Positions 23,765-35,225 of a stretch of DNA of 64,000 bases are shown here, piece by piece. Position numbers and translations under genes: made by a program. Each line of letters starts with the position of its first letter. Positions within the stretch are counted from its first letter, which is position 1. The stretch lies in NCBI GenBank assembly GCA_021399445.1, contig JAJTUQ010000003.1, forward strand, positions 4,030,001 to 4,094,000. The letters run 5' to 3'. A model generated the notes under the pieces. It worked only from the letters and a program-made list of their open reading frames with translations, was not told the origin of the DNA and searched no databases. This stretch comes from Xylogone sp. PMI_703. Lineage: Eukaryota; Ascomycota; Leotiomycetes.

Positions 23765-25881
23765 ATGGCTGGGCTGAGGGGGGCTGAGCAAACGGCGCCA
23801 GACTCTTGGATCTCCAACACTTCTGACCTCAAGACTCTAGTTCACCAGGCTGACAAAACGGTGGAGAAGAATAGCTTCAGCCGGCGATTAAGGTTCCCAA
23901 CTAGGCGTAATTATTGGAATGGGATGGGTTCTGTGTGCTCGACCGTTAAAAACGGTGACTTTTCCTCTGAGCCTTACAAGCTCCATCCTCAGCAACACCA
24001 ACCAGGACGTCTGCATAAGATGTTTCGACCACCAAACCCTCCAACCTCTGCATTCGAGGGAGTAGCAGGCATTGTCACCGACCCAGATTTCCAAGACAGA
24101 GACGAGTATGAGAAGGCCAGGAGTCGCCTCCAGCAAGTCGAGCGCTCGCTCGCTTTCAATGCGCACGTGAAGAAGGCTCGCAATGCTGCCATTGAAGCAG
24201 AAGCTGCAGAACTGGTGAAGAAGATCAGGGCTTACGACTGGGATCATACTTATAGGCCGGTGGATGCGCATGGCCGTCCAACGGGTACCAGAACCGAAGG
24301 GGAGCATTTTCTGGGGAATGTGGATCTTATCAATAAGACCGAATTGTTCAAGGTCGCGAGGAGAATGCCAAAGGGCGCCCACCTCCATGTTCACTTCAAT
24401 GCATGTCTCCCAGCGGAGTTCCTCATCAGAGAAGCAAGGGATGTCGAAGCTATGTATATCCGGAGCACATTACCTTTGACGTCTGAGGAAAACTTCGATA
24501 AATGCCGCATTTCATTCATGGTCCAGACTCCGTTTGAAGCTACTCACTTAAAAAATGGCAATGGGGAGGTTGAACCTGTTGGCCTGGGCAACATCTTCGC
24601 CAATGATTATATTCCTAACCGGTGGATGAGATACAAAGACTTCCAAAAGAAATTCCACATCAAACGGGGCGAGGATGTGGAATCAAGCATCGAGGCGGTA
24701 GAAGAATGGCTGGTGCACAAGATGCATATATCGGAAGAGGAGGCGCACAATACAAGACAGACAGGTCGAGGCATCTGGGAGAGATTTAATTACAGGACGC
24801 AAATGATGAAAGGATTATTTGCATACGAGTCCGCATATCGAAATTATACTAGGGCTTGTATCAGAGATTTTGTAGAAGACAACATCCAATACGCTGAAAT
24901 CCGTCCAAACTTCATGAGTAACAACTCGCTCAAAACGGATGACGGGGAGCAATCCATAGGCAATGATGGCATGATGCAAATTATTGAGAAAGAGCTTAAG
25001 GCGACTGTGCAAGAACTCCAGAGTGAAGGAAAGTACTTCGGCGGTATGAAAGTTATCTACTGCACGCCTCGATCTTTCGAGAAGAAAGAGGTTAGGGATG
25101 CTCTAAATGAATGCATTGCCTTGAAAAAAGACCATCAAGATTTAGTCTGTGGTAAGTTTGCCCAGCTTTTTTTAAGGATGGATAATCCCAGAAGTCTAAC
25201 TAATTTATAAGGGTTCGACCTTGTTGGCCACGAAGAATTGGGCAACGAGCTCCGTCATTTTACTGAGGAATTCCTAGATTTTCGACGCAAGTGTAAAAAG
25301 GAGAACCTAGATATTCCGTTCCTATTCCACTGCGGCGAAACACTTGATGTGGGCGATAAAGTTGATGGCAACTTGTACGATGCCGTGCTCCTTGGCGCCA
25401 AACGTATTGGCCATGGGTATGCAGTCGCTCGACATCCTTTAATTATGGATATCTTTAAGCAAAATGGAATTGCAATTGAGTCTTGTCCTATATCGAATGA
25501 GATATTAGGACTGACTCCAGTTATTGCTGGCCATCACTTACCGATATTGCTAGCCAATAATGTACCGTGCACTATAAACAGTGACAACGCTACATTCTAT
25601 CGGTAAGCTAGGCTAATCCTGTTGAGAGATTTTGCTAATATCTTGTCAGATCCTCCCTCTCTCATGACTTTTATCAGGTGATGATTGGGTCCAACGCAAT
25701 GGATTTATATGGCTGGAAACAACTCATTATATGGAGCTTAGAAAAGAGCTGCATGAGTGACGCTGAACGAGAGTCAGTGACCAGGGAATGGGAAGTGAGA
25801 TGGGACGAGTTCTGTCAATGGATCGTTAAGGAATATGGCAAAAGGCTGGAAAACTGGACTCCACGACCAGGCCGCCACTGA
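23765..25881 (+). CDS. ADGF/CECR1-type adenosine deaminase-like protein
   Basis: Predicted metal-dependent purine deaminase, 669 aa from the first ATG. Exons 23765-25151, 25212-25602, 25650-25881. The first 85 residues are weakly supported: ATG 24020 (MFRPPNPP) directly precedes the conserved part and gives 584 aa. Visible: the zinc block GAHLHVHFNA, RYKDFQKKF, a helical domain with YAEIRPNF, FHCGET (His and Glu of the active site), the KRIGHG motif and the ESCPISNEILG block. The terminal metal motif reads NSDNATF: Asp587 is kept, but the usual second Asp is Asn588. No signal peptide is seen, unlike secreted animal ADGF, so it is probably intracellular. Adenosine is the likely substrate, but the D-to-N change makes activity uncertain; a fungal subclade with other specificity is possible. 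Confidence 0.87.
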
Positions 25882-26994
25882 TCTTTTGGCTTACGCGCGC
25901 AAGCGCCTTCAAGATTCGCTGAATTTCCCGGAGTGCTCGCCGATTTGGCCCAGTGATTCCTGATTGTTCAAAGGAGAGGGCCAAGATCAGTGGTGGGTAG
26001 CGTTGGAAGATTGACAAACCTTTCAGCGTGGCCGGGAGTGGCACATGGTGGAGGTAAGGGAAACGACCGTGATGATTGATGACTGAAAAATGACTGGATC
26101 CTGGGGGGTTTATCGTTGGGAAGTAAGGCGTAAGGGGAATGATTTACTTCAGCAAAGCGATGGGTGGTTTGGGACATACCCACTTTTTATAGTGCTTTAC
26201 TTTTCTCTCGAGGTTGAGAGAAGGCGGGGAAACGTTTATGCTTAAGAACATCTGTTTAGACAGAGTTATTTCTAGAGACCAGCTTAGAATCTTCAAAGCC
26301 GGAGGTATATCCAATTTAAAGTTCCAGATAGAGTGTGCTTTAGAGTACCGATAATTACGTCGCTCATTTGCCGCAGCCGCTAGAGAAGGGGCCGTGCTGC
26401 ACTGCCATCAGCACTGGGGCGCTAAGCGGGTATGGCCCGACCCTTTCACTGGCTACAGCGGACCCTTCCTTGCCTTGGGGCCTGCTGTCGAATGCACTCC
26501 TACGTGAGGAGCCACCACAGACGCGCGACCGATATGTCTCGATGGGATGGACGAGGCGAATGCTCTCCTTAAAATCGAGATTTCCTGTCGACTTGAGTGC
26601 TATTCCAGGAGAATAGCTGAATTCAGTCGTCTCTAGGGCGAAGATCTCTCGAGCTTGACAGGTCAAGTGCGCCATTCAGCTGATGCCAAGAGGCGCATCT
26701 TCGACTTGGCGAGCCTTGAGGGTCGTCTCCCAAATGTTTCCAATCTGATCGATCACAGCCTTTCCATTTATCTCTTCTCCTTTCCTCAGTCTCGAGGTAG
26801 GTTCTCGTGCCATATCTATTAACGGACGCATATTAACAATCTTAAAGATTTCTTCTCAGGTGGATAGGCAGGCCTCTCTTTCTATCTACTCCCGTCCTCG
26901 TTGCCGATCTCTGGTCCCTGATTCGCGAGGTCCCTCAACAGCCTCGACTTTTAAATCGAACGATTCGAGACACTCAGGCCTAGTGTATTTCAAT
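25882..26994. other. Intergenic region and leader of the four-TM gene
   Basis: About 1.1 kb with no supported gene. The last 200 bases contain a likely 5' UTR intron of the next gene. The open frames at 26364-26675 lack similarity. Confidence 0.5.
26797..26859 (+). other. Probable 5' UTR intron of the four-TM gene
   Basis: A 63-base segment with a GTAGGT donor, a TTAAC branch-like sequence and a pyrimidine-rich TCTTCTCAG acceptor, upstream of the ATG at 26995. It fits other introns in this window. There is no coding evidence on either side, so it would be a leader intron. Confidence 0.55.
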
Positions 26995-28365
26995 ATGGGT
27001 TCCTGGTTTCCACGCGGCAAGAATGAAGAGCAAGGATGGAGACTGGATATTGTTTCTCTTTTGGCTGTTATTGGCGAGTCGTCTATGGAGGAACACTCAC
27101 AAGCAATGACCTCCTCCTGGACATGTGTCTTGCCTCGAATAATACCTGCTCCACAAGCTTTGCTCAAAGCTACACGCCCTAGCAGGCTGCCACAAGTCAA
27201 TGCCGCTGTTGTTGGTGTACACAACGGGACCCTAGTCAATACTCTGAACTACTTTCCAAACATCATTCATCCGATCGAGGATCTTCCGCCGTTCGCGTTC
27301 AAGGTTATGCGTATAACCCACAGAAAAGAATATCTGGACAAACTATCAAAACTCCAACCTAAGCCTGAGCATAAAAGCCTTTCCTATTCTAACAGCACCG
27401 ATCTAAGGAACCTGGAGAATGGACCGACTCCTCTGCGTCGCAGAGCCACTATTGGTGACAGAGTACGCGCTATGTCCACGATGAGTCCTGACAAACCAAA
27501 GCCACGCGTGCCTTCAAGAAAGTTATCGCCCTTGAATATCCTTGCGGTCCTGTCTTTTCTTCTTACGTTTGGACTTCTTGGATGGGCGATAGCGGTAGAG
27601 GATGGAGTTGCCTGCATAGCTCTAGCAACAATTTCCATTGCATCATCCGTTATCGGTTATGCATCATGGTGGTCACCCGTTCTCATGAATCGTACCTCCA
27701 CCATAGGTGTCCGAGTTCCAGATGGAGACGTGGTTATCAGAACTCGCGAAGGTGCTTTCTTGATAGTCAAATGCAACGAAGATGTGGCTCGAGAATTATA
27801 TACGGGTACAGAGGAGTGCAAGTACTATGTTCCCAATAGGCCATACAGAGCATTAGTTGGAATTGGCACCTTCCTGCTCATGGTTTCGGTCGTGTTACTA
27901 GGAAACTGCAACTTCACCATGCAGGCTGCGATAGGCGTTTCTTATATCGTTCTCAATGGTGCCTTCTGGATAGCAGCACTTCTCAAGAAGAACAAGTTCT
28001 GGAACCTCTCAATCTACCACTGGGAGGATATAACTCCAAAAGATGCTGTCGAGGCCCACAAAGTTCAAGATCACGGTGATCCAGAAGCAAAACCAAGCTA
28101 CACACGAACAATGTGGTACGCTATCCGGGAGACCAAGAAGATCGATTGGGTAAAAAGAGGTGGAGCTGCTCCATCTACCCATCAGTGGGATGACTGGCTC
28201 CAGGAAGCAGCAAGAAATGTCGACAATAAGCATTGGCCCGCAGTAAAGAGGAAAGACGAAATTGTGGGCAAGACAGATACTCTCCCGCAAGCCACCGCAA
28301 AAGACGATGACACTGCTAAGCAGCATGTACCAGCTGTCGAAATTCCGCTTCAACCCACGAAATAG
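26995..28365 (+). CDS. Fungal orphan membrane protein, four TM segments
   Basis: 456 aa, function unknown. The frame is open further upstream, but the first ATG is at 26995 (MGSWFPRGKNEEQ). The N-terminal half is soluble with a well-ordered sequence (LDIVSLLAVIGESSMEEHS, PRIIPAPQALLKATRPSRLPQ). Four hydrophobic segments follow: ILAVLSFLLTFGLLGWAIAV, CIALATISIASSVIGYA, ALVGIGTFLLMVSVVLL and IGVSYIVLNGAFWIAALL. Between segments 2 and 3 lies a compact loop (GVRVPDGDVVIRTREGAFLIVKC) that looks like a small beta domain. The C-terminus is polar with many Lys/Asp. Similar proteins occur in many filamentous ascomycetes without a named role, as I recall; I cannot verify that here. Single exon in the coding part. 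Confidence 0.8.
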   Translation: MGSWFPRGKNEEQGWRLDIVSLLAVIGESSMEEHSQAMTSSWTCVLPRIIPAPQALLKATRPSRLPQVNAAVVGVHNGTLVNTLNYFPNIIHPIEDLPPFAFKVMRITHRKEYLDKLSKLQPKPEHKSLSYSNSTDLRNLENGPTPLRRRATIGDRVRAMSTMSPDKPKPRVPSRKLSPLNILAVLSFLLTFGLLGWAIAVEDGVACIALATISIASSVIGYASWWSPVLMNRTSTIGVRVPDGDVVIRTREGAFLIVKCNEDVARELYTGTEECKYYVPNRPYRALVGIGTFLLMVSVVLLGNCNFTMQAAIGVSYIVLNGAFWIAALLKKNKFWNLSIYHWEDITPKDAVEAHKVQDHGDPEAKPSYTRTMWYAIRETKKIDWVKRGGAAPSTHQWDDWLQEAARNVDNKHWPAVKRKDEIVGKTDTLPQATAKDDDTAKQHVPAVEIPLQPTK

Positions 28366-28885
28366 ACCCCTTTGTCTCCAGGTGGCATCAAAAACCTTTT
28401 ATCTGTTTTATTGAAAATTTGCCAGAGCGCTGCTCTGGTTGTTCGAATGGGCTCGCATATTTATATCTTGGGCCAATATGAACTTGTTACGAGTTAGGTC
28501 ATGGAAAGCAATGGCGTCGTCAAAAGTATGGGTTTGTTTGCTACGGTTTTGCATTGATTAGCGGGTTTAAAATTTTCACATATCTAATGATACCAGAGAT
28601 TGCTGGCTGCGTGCATAATGAGCCGGTGTACGAGAAAGGATTTGATTTAGAATGGTGGTTTATTATTAGGTTAGTTGCTATGCGTCTAAAGGAGACATGT
28701 AGCATATATAGATTGGCTCAGCCAGGAAGCATGGTTAGCTACAATCTTCAACTCTCCCAAACAAAATCATCTTAAAACTACAAATGCAACTTGATGTGTG
28801 AAAATCTTATTCTCAGCCTCAAAAACCCTCGAATCCATCAAGCAAGTTCTTGGCGCCGTTACAAAGGCCTCTCGTAAATTCTGAC
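28366..28885. other. Convergent intergenic region
   Basis: About 520 AT-rich bases between two convergent stop codons; nothing else is supported. Confidence 0.55.
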
Positions 28886-30201
28886 TTAGTGGCGACGACT
28901 CACTCGTTCTTTCATAGCCATCTCTGCCTTCTTCCTTTTCCTCTCCTCGCGCTCTTTCTCATGGGCATCTTGTACATGTTTCCTAGCAACCCAAGAAAAG
29001 TACCATGTGGGTTGGCCATGGTTGATACGGCAGTCTTTATCCCACTTGCGACCCCGCTCAGCATGGCGCCAATAGTCGTTGTCTATGTCCCCTGTCTTCA
29101 ACCTGTCAATACAATCGAGACATAGCCCATCGAAGTTACTGGCCACCTTCCGGATTGCCTCGTGGATACTCTCTTCAACATGTGATTCCGAACACTGATG
29201 GTGCCCTATATCTGAAGCGGGCGCGGTGTAATCAAAGCTCCGGAGTGCGGCGAGAACTTCTGAGATGCTCTTCTTTCCTCTCCCACTCATCGTGCTCTCG
29301 AGGGGCCAAACACCAGTGTCATGGAGGGCTTCTTCAAAGTTGTATAACCCCTGCACTCTGCAATCACAGTCACTGTCTAGGAAGTCCCCTTGGAGATAGA
29401 TGCCTTCATGTAACTTTGTTCTTAAGTTACCTTTCGCACCGTTTATGCCCCCTTAAAGTGAAGTTGTTATCAGTATCCTTACCTCTCAGAAATTAAATAG
29501 ATGAATGGACTTACCAATCAACCGATTCGGAAGGTGTAAGCGGCGGAAATTAGTTGGATTAAACTCAGTGACATGCCCTTTGTATTCATAGGCCAGCTTC
29601 TTTGTAGCTGCCGCGAATCCCCAGGCACAGTCCAACTCGTGGCAAGGATAGAGTAGCGCTCGAAGGTCATATGTATCGCGAAATTTTGGTAGATCTTTAC
29701 CACCACTGTTTTCTTGAAGCCATCTATCAAACCATGGTTCGAGTTTCTCTATTTCAAGGAGATATTGTCTTCCAGTTTCGATTGCTATCCAGACGTTCTC
29801 AATATCGATTTTCTGGCTGGTGTAGAAACTGCCAACCATCTTTGCATGTAAGACCCTGAACCACAGTTCAATAACGGCAGTGTTTCTGTCTTCAAGCTGA
29901 ACCACATTCTCCCGTGATCCTTTGAAGGGACCTGCAAGCATAGTTTTAAAGAAAGCTGAGCTTTCTTCTAAGACACTGCGCTTCACCTTCATTATTGCAC
30001 GAGAGTTTGTTCGTCTGTCCTCTCCATTGCCAAAACTGGTGACAAGCTCGATGTTAAGATCTCCCTCAGGGTCGATTATGATCTCTTCAGCCTGGTAGAA
30101 TTAGAAATAAAAAATAAAAATGATAGAGTGTTTTGAAGGAACAAAGGAAAGCTCAAAAACTGGTACCTGTAGTTGATACGTACCTCTGTCATAGATGCCA
30201 T
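28886..30201 (-). CDS. BTB/POZ-domain protein
   Basis: Predicted 386 aa. Exons 30201-30184 (only six codons, MASMTE), 30091-29515, 29451-28886. The BTB fold covers about residues 10-110: IIIDPEGDLNIELVTSF, then MKVKRSVLEESSAFFKTMLAGPFKGSRENVVQL, the usual strand-helix order, and VIELWFRVLHAKM. The region after it is helical with paired aromatic residues (LEPWFDRWLQEN). The C-terminal half is Cys/His-containing (DSDCDCRV; LCLDCIDRL) and ends in a Lys/Glu/Arg helix. Many fungal BTB proteins of this design are lineage-expanded and uncharacterised. A role as a Cul3 adaptor is possible but not shown; no MATH or kelch domain is present. Confidence 0.82.
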
Positions 30202-30839
30202 GATGATAGCAGATAGCAGTAGAGCTCTAGTTAGGAGCTTGTTTTTGATGCCAGATAGCTTTGGGTGCGATTTGATTCTGAACGTTGTAAGGTTTTGGCT
30301 GTGTCTCGTTGAAAGAGAGGTGAGATAATGGCATAACTAATAACGAACGCTCATGAAGTTTAAAAGTCAAGTAGGAAACTTGAATAATCAGGCAACGAAT
30401 AAACAAAGTGAAGTTGTCGAGAAATTTCCAAAGTTGTCAATAAAAAAGTGGTATAACCAACAAATTGATCGCTAGAAAAGAAAAGTGAGAGTGAACCAAG
30501 TATGAAGAAACACTTGGTAAAATGCAGAAGAAGTGTAAGACAAAGCCACTTACTCTTAAATAACGGTTGCTTTCCTCCTTACCAGTTGCGGAAGTCGAGC
30601 ATTTTACAGAGCGTACAGAGTAAATTTCCTTGAATAGCCTGACAATTCATAGGCTTAGAAATCTTTCGCCGATATACTTCACAAGACCCTTAACTAAGCT
30701 CAGAAAAGTCAATGGAAGATGTCTCTAGCTTGCACAATAGATTCACATGTGAAGGCAACCGCAATCCATCGAAGGATCATGACAGGATACCACCCAACCT
30801 CTAACGTAGTATATATGTTCATACCAAACTTCCGATAGC
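30202..30839. other. Intergenic region
   Basis: About 640 bases upstream of the BTB gene and downstream of the OCD-family gene. Nothing is supported beyond presumed promoter sequence. Confidence 0.55.
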
Positions 30840-32371
30840 TTAGAAATCCGGTATTGTAACACCAATACCCTTTTCTCTCGCTACCATGATCAGGTCTGCG
30901 CCTACCACCAAATCCATCAAGCCCATTCCTACAGACTTGTAGATCACATTCCCATTACTTAGCCATCTGCACATCGCATCATCACTCGATGATTGGCTAT
31001 TCTTTCTTTCAGTTTCAAACGTCCCACTTGAACTACGCTTGTGGAAGATACCGCTGGATCGTCTAGAATCAGAGCGTCGAGAAGGGGACCTGGAGTTATT
31101 GCGACTCACAGCCTTTCGCAGGGAACCTTTATCTCCAAAGATGGAAGTTAAGCTCTTTCCAGAGCCTGGACCAACTTCTAGGCCTTCAAGAGAGGACCTC
31201 AGACTTGCCATATCGGACGAGTCTGTGCTTGAATACCCATAGGATTCATCAGCTGCCTGCTCTAGCATGACAAGCTCTCCCAGCTCAACCAGTTGTCTTG
31301 CTGATATACCAGCCTGAATAATCTCACCTGCTTCCTTCAGGGATGCGTCAAGTGCATCCACGACGATAACCCCACCCTCAAACGCATTTCTATGGAAGTG
31401 GCCAGAACCATGAGTCTTAACAGCTTGTGTCAGAATTTCGGTGGGTAGTTCGATCATATGGGGTTTATAGCTTCCAATAGCTATGATCAATCGGCCTTTT
31501 CTTCGTCCTTCAGGGTTGGTGAGGATCTTCTCATCGAAAAGCGGTTGTGTACTAGGAGTGGTACAGATAATGATATCTGCATTGCGGAGTTGTTGAGTCA
31601 CTAGTCGAGCATACTCTCCGTAGGTAGGGGTCAGTATTCCAAACTTTGTATTTGACCACCCCTCTCGCTCCTTGATTTCAGGGTCCATGCCAAGGAAGTC
31701 TTTGAACAGCGCCCTCACCCTGTCGCTAAATGTCCGATTAATGATGTGTACATGCTTAATTGTACTTCCATGGATGAGGAGACAGAGTCGAATATGCCAG
31801 AAGGCTTGTCTACCCGCTCCATAGACAGTTATTGTTTTGACGTGATTCCGACGCGAGATGAGCAGAGAACTGGCAAGCGCAGTGCGGAATGCGGTGACTT
31901 CCTCGGCGTTTAGGAATCCGAATGGACGGCCAGTGCTGGACATTATGGTAAGGGCTCCTTGGGGCGAAGGATTCCCCAAAGGCGCATCATCAGAGGTTGT
32001 GGATGCTGGAGATGCAAGTGTGACCACGGTGGGGTAGTTAGCAGGTTTCCAAATCTTTTACTTGGATTCCATAACCCGAATTGGCGCTTTCTAGTCTAGA
32101 TAGACTGAGAAGACCTGAAGAATAAGGACTTACCCTTAATCCCAATGTTGCTCGAACTTGAAGATGGCATAAACAGCGTCGTGGTGCCATTCCTCCCTTG
32201 GAGCGATGTCCTCATGGGTTGATGGATGGAGCAGGCACCTTCATCCTGAGTTCCTGTTGAGAACTCATGTAACGCATGGCGCAATGAGTCTTGGAATCTC
32301 TCCAATTGTTCATATGTAAGGCCGTGAAGGATTTCCTTCGTGTCCCGATCTGAGAGAAGTGTAAGGGACAT
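30840..32371 (-). CDS. Ornithine cyclodeaminase / mu-crystallin family protein
   Basis: NAD(P)-dependent family whose members deaminate ornithine or reduce cyclic imines. Exon 1 is 32371-32134 (ends phase 1, GTAAGT donor); exon 2 ends at 30840. With the first usable AG, exon 2 starts at 32005 (467 aa). A start at 32026 would restore the conserved IK-VVTL strand (474 aa) but needs a CG acceptor. The Rossmann motif VYGAGRQAFWHIRL and the block GFLNAEEVTAFRTALASSLL are typical, as are IICTTPSTQPLFD, IAIGSYKPHMIELP and the C-terminal VYKSVGMGLMDLVVGADL-type block. Between LVMLEQAADE and DAMCRWLSNG lies a Ser/Arg-rich insert of about 100 residues absent from bacterial members. Substrate unknown. 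Confidence 0.85.
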
Positions 32372-33403
32372 TTCGAGGTGTGCAATAACAAGCGATGAGT
32401 CTGTTTTTATGCAGTATTATGCAACGGCAACCGGATCTTCGTGATCATGATATTGACCAGAGTTGATGTTTATGCTACGGAAAAATGGAATTTACAGAAT
32501 TGGTTCCGTAGTGAAGTGCGTTACATCGAACGCCGCGAGTGTCAATCATCGAAAGCCGCATTGCTCTTGGCTTTGTCTTAGCGCCCACTCTTCCGGATTG
32601 TGATTCCTTTCCGTGCAGAACTCTTACCTTCATAAGGAAGGAGGTGATTAAGAGTATCAAAGAAATTGACTACAGAAGCAACTAAGTGGTCCTTTACAAG
32701 CGACTCCCTTGTTAACCTTATTAACACCTCGTCGATGGTTCTATGACTCTGGTTGTCCTATGTGCCAATAGCGGGGGAGGGGTAGCTCCGGCAAACTGCG
32801 GCATCGCACCGACCACGAGTCGTTTCGGCATGGCCACTTCGGATTTTAGATACATTTGTCAAGCCTCAGTTTACAGCTTCCCCAATTTGTATTGTTTTAG
32901 AAATTATTCCCGTACATACTTCCCGATACTCTTGAAAATGTAACTAAGCGGCCCTTAGACGGATATATGCAGCCTTTAACTCCATATTCCGAGGGTTATC
33001 CCCAAAAGTAGCCTGGCCTGCCAGATAATGCAAGATCCTCCTTCCACAACTCTACCGCACAAAATGCCGCGTGTGATGGGGAATCCCTCACCCTATAGAT
33101 GACATAGAAGCCTCTGCACTTGTGCTACTATGATTAGGCATCATATCCATAGTGCTATTTGCCTAAGTATGTTCGAGAGGTGACGGAATTTGACCTACTC
33201 ACGTCAATGCTACCCTCCGTCTTAGTATAAATTGGTGCCTTCAGCCCGGCTTGAAGAAACTTCCAATCTACTCTCAGCCCATCTCGAAGCTCTTCCAGTT
33301 CTCAATTAGGATCGTGGGAGCACACCCTTCCTCGTCCCCAATCTTCCGACTTTCCTCATATCAAGCCCAATTGCACACCACTTCAGCCTCTCAATTAGCC
33401 AGT
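32372..33403. promoter_or_regulatory. Divergent region, OCD-family and AKR genes
   Basis: About 1 kb between divergent start codons. The open frame of the AKR continues upstream without ATG to about 33251. No other gene is supported. Confidence 0.5.
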
Positions 33404-34604
33404 ATGGCTTCTCAGAAAGCTCCCAAAATGGAGTACACTCGCCTCGGAGAGTCGGGGCTAAAGATTAGCAAAGTAATCCTGGGGGCAATGTCCTACGGAA
33501 CACCTGATTGGCAACAGTGGGTGATTGATGAGGAACAGTCACTGCCTCTTCTCAAGCACGCATATGACCTCGGAATCAACACCTGGGATACCGCAGATGC
33601 CTACTCCAATGGGATATCAGAACAAATTATTGGAAAGGCTCTCAAAAAGTACAACATCCCGCGACATCGGGTAGTAATTCTCACTAAATGCTACTTCGGC
33701 GTTTCGGATGATGGGTCTCAGATGCTCTGGCCTGTATCAAATGATGGAGACATGGTCAACCGTGTTGGGCTTAGCAGGAAACATATTTTTGATGCTGTAG
33801 AGAAGAGCGTCGAGAGGCTGGGCACATATATCGATCTGCTACAGATTCATCGACTGGATAGGGATACTCCAAAGGAGGAGATCATGAGAGCTCTAAACGA
33901 CGTAGTTGAAAGTGGGAAGGTTAGGTACATTGGTGCAAGCAGCGTGAGTCTTCAGAATACCAGGTGGATTTATGCGAGACTAATGGTACTGGGCAGATGG
34001 CTGCTTGGGAATTTCAAAAGTTGCAAAACATTGCGGAGAAGAATGGTTGGCACAAGTTCATCAGTATGCAGAACTACTACAATCTACTATACCGAGAAGA
34101 AGGTCAGTCATACTTGGTAGTTTCTCTGCTCTCCGTCCCTTTGTCGCAAAGGTAGTTTGCTCCTTCAATTACAAGTAGAAGCTAATATCGGTTTTAGAGC
34201 GCGAAATGATTCCCTACTGCCTAGATAGTGGCGTTGGATTGATTCCCTGGTCCCCTCTTGCCCGTGGGGCGCTTTCTAGACCATTCAACAGCCGATCCTC
34301 AGTTCGTGAGACATCCGACCGAATGCTCTCAGCCTTGGTTCGAGGGCAAGAAACAGAGATTGACAAGGCCATTATCGACCGCGTTGAAGAAATAGCGAAG
34401 AAGAAGGGGGTATCCATGGCAATCATTGCCCTTGCCTGGTGTCTGAGTAAAAAGAATGTGAACCCAATTACTGGTTTATCTAGTAAAGAGAGAATTGAGG
34501 AAACCGTTGCAGGCGTCAAGTTCGCTAGCAGTGGTGGGTTGACAGCAGAAGACATCGAGTATTTAGAGGCCGGTTATGCTCCTAAGCGCATCCAAGGATA
34601 CTGA
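33404..34604 (+). CDS. Aldo/keto reductase
   Basis: Predicted 350-aa NADPH-dependent reductase of the YakC/YajO-like AKR branch. Exons 33404-33943, 33997-34102, 34198-34604. The intron 1 join gives GASS-MAAWEFQKLQ; the alternative reading runs through GTGAGT and loses the family sequence. Catalytic tetrad: Asp62 (WDTADAYSNG), Tyr67, the Lys of LTKCYF and the His of LQIHRLD. The coenzyme-binding end is seen in SPLARGALSRPF and in the C-terminal helix (PITGLSSKERIEETV). The start is the first in-frame ATG. Neighbour of a P450 on the same strand and an OCD-like gene in divergent orientation. The substrate cannot be read from sequence. Confidence 0.93.
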
Positions 34605-35225
34605 AAAACCACTGTTGGCCGAGGGTCGAGAGTCATAATAGATGTCGCCATAGATAGAAAATGTATTTGACGGCTGGTTGCTACATACAAAATTTGCCTA
34701 GTGATCGTGCGCGCTTCTAACTTGTGACGTATTTTTTGGTAAGAACAGCAAGCAGGAGGGTTACAAAACTGCACATGCAGTACAATTTTGCGTATGACTT
34801 AAAACAAGTAGCATGGATCCTGATAGGCTGTGATAGCGCCTGTAGCACTGTGGACAGGACCAAGCAAGCTTATATCCCAAGTAGGCAACTCCAGCCAGAA
34901 GCTACGGGCAATCCCTGCCCCCAGGTACAGTGACCCCGCCCCGATAAGAGACAGAGATCGATCTGTATATTAGCCAGCTTTCTACCCCAAAGGAGTCACA
35001 TAATATCACACAAAAACCTTCAAGTGACACTGCTACTTCTACTGCAAAGCGCTCTTCATTCTTTATACAATTCAAGGAGAGCTATAGTCTACGAAAACTA
35101 GAAGTTTGGTGCGGGGTTATCTACCGCACCATCTCTCCAAATATATTAGATTTATTCTATCAAGTCATGACTCATTCCACACTATAATTCTGAAGTACGG
35201 ATTTATATAACCATTTACGTTTATA
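34605..35225. other. Intergenic region, AKR to P450
   Basis: About 620 bases between two plus-strand genes. AT-rich near the P450 start; no other gene is supported. Confidence 0.55.
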
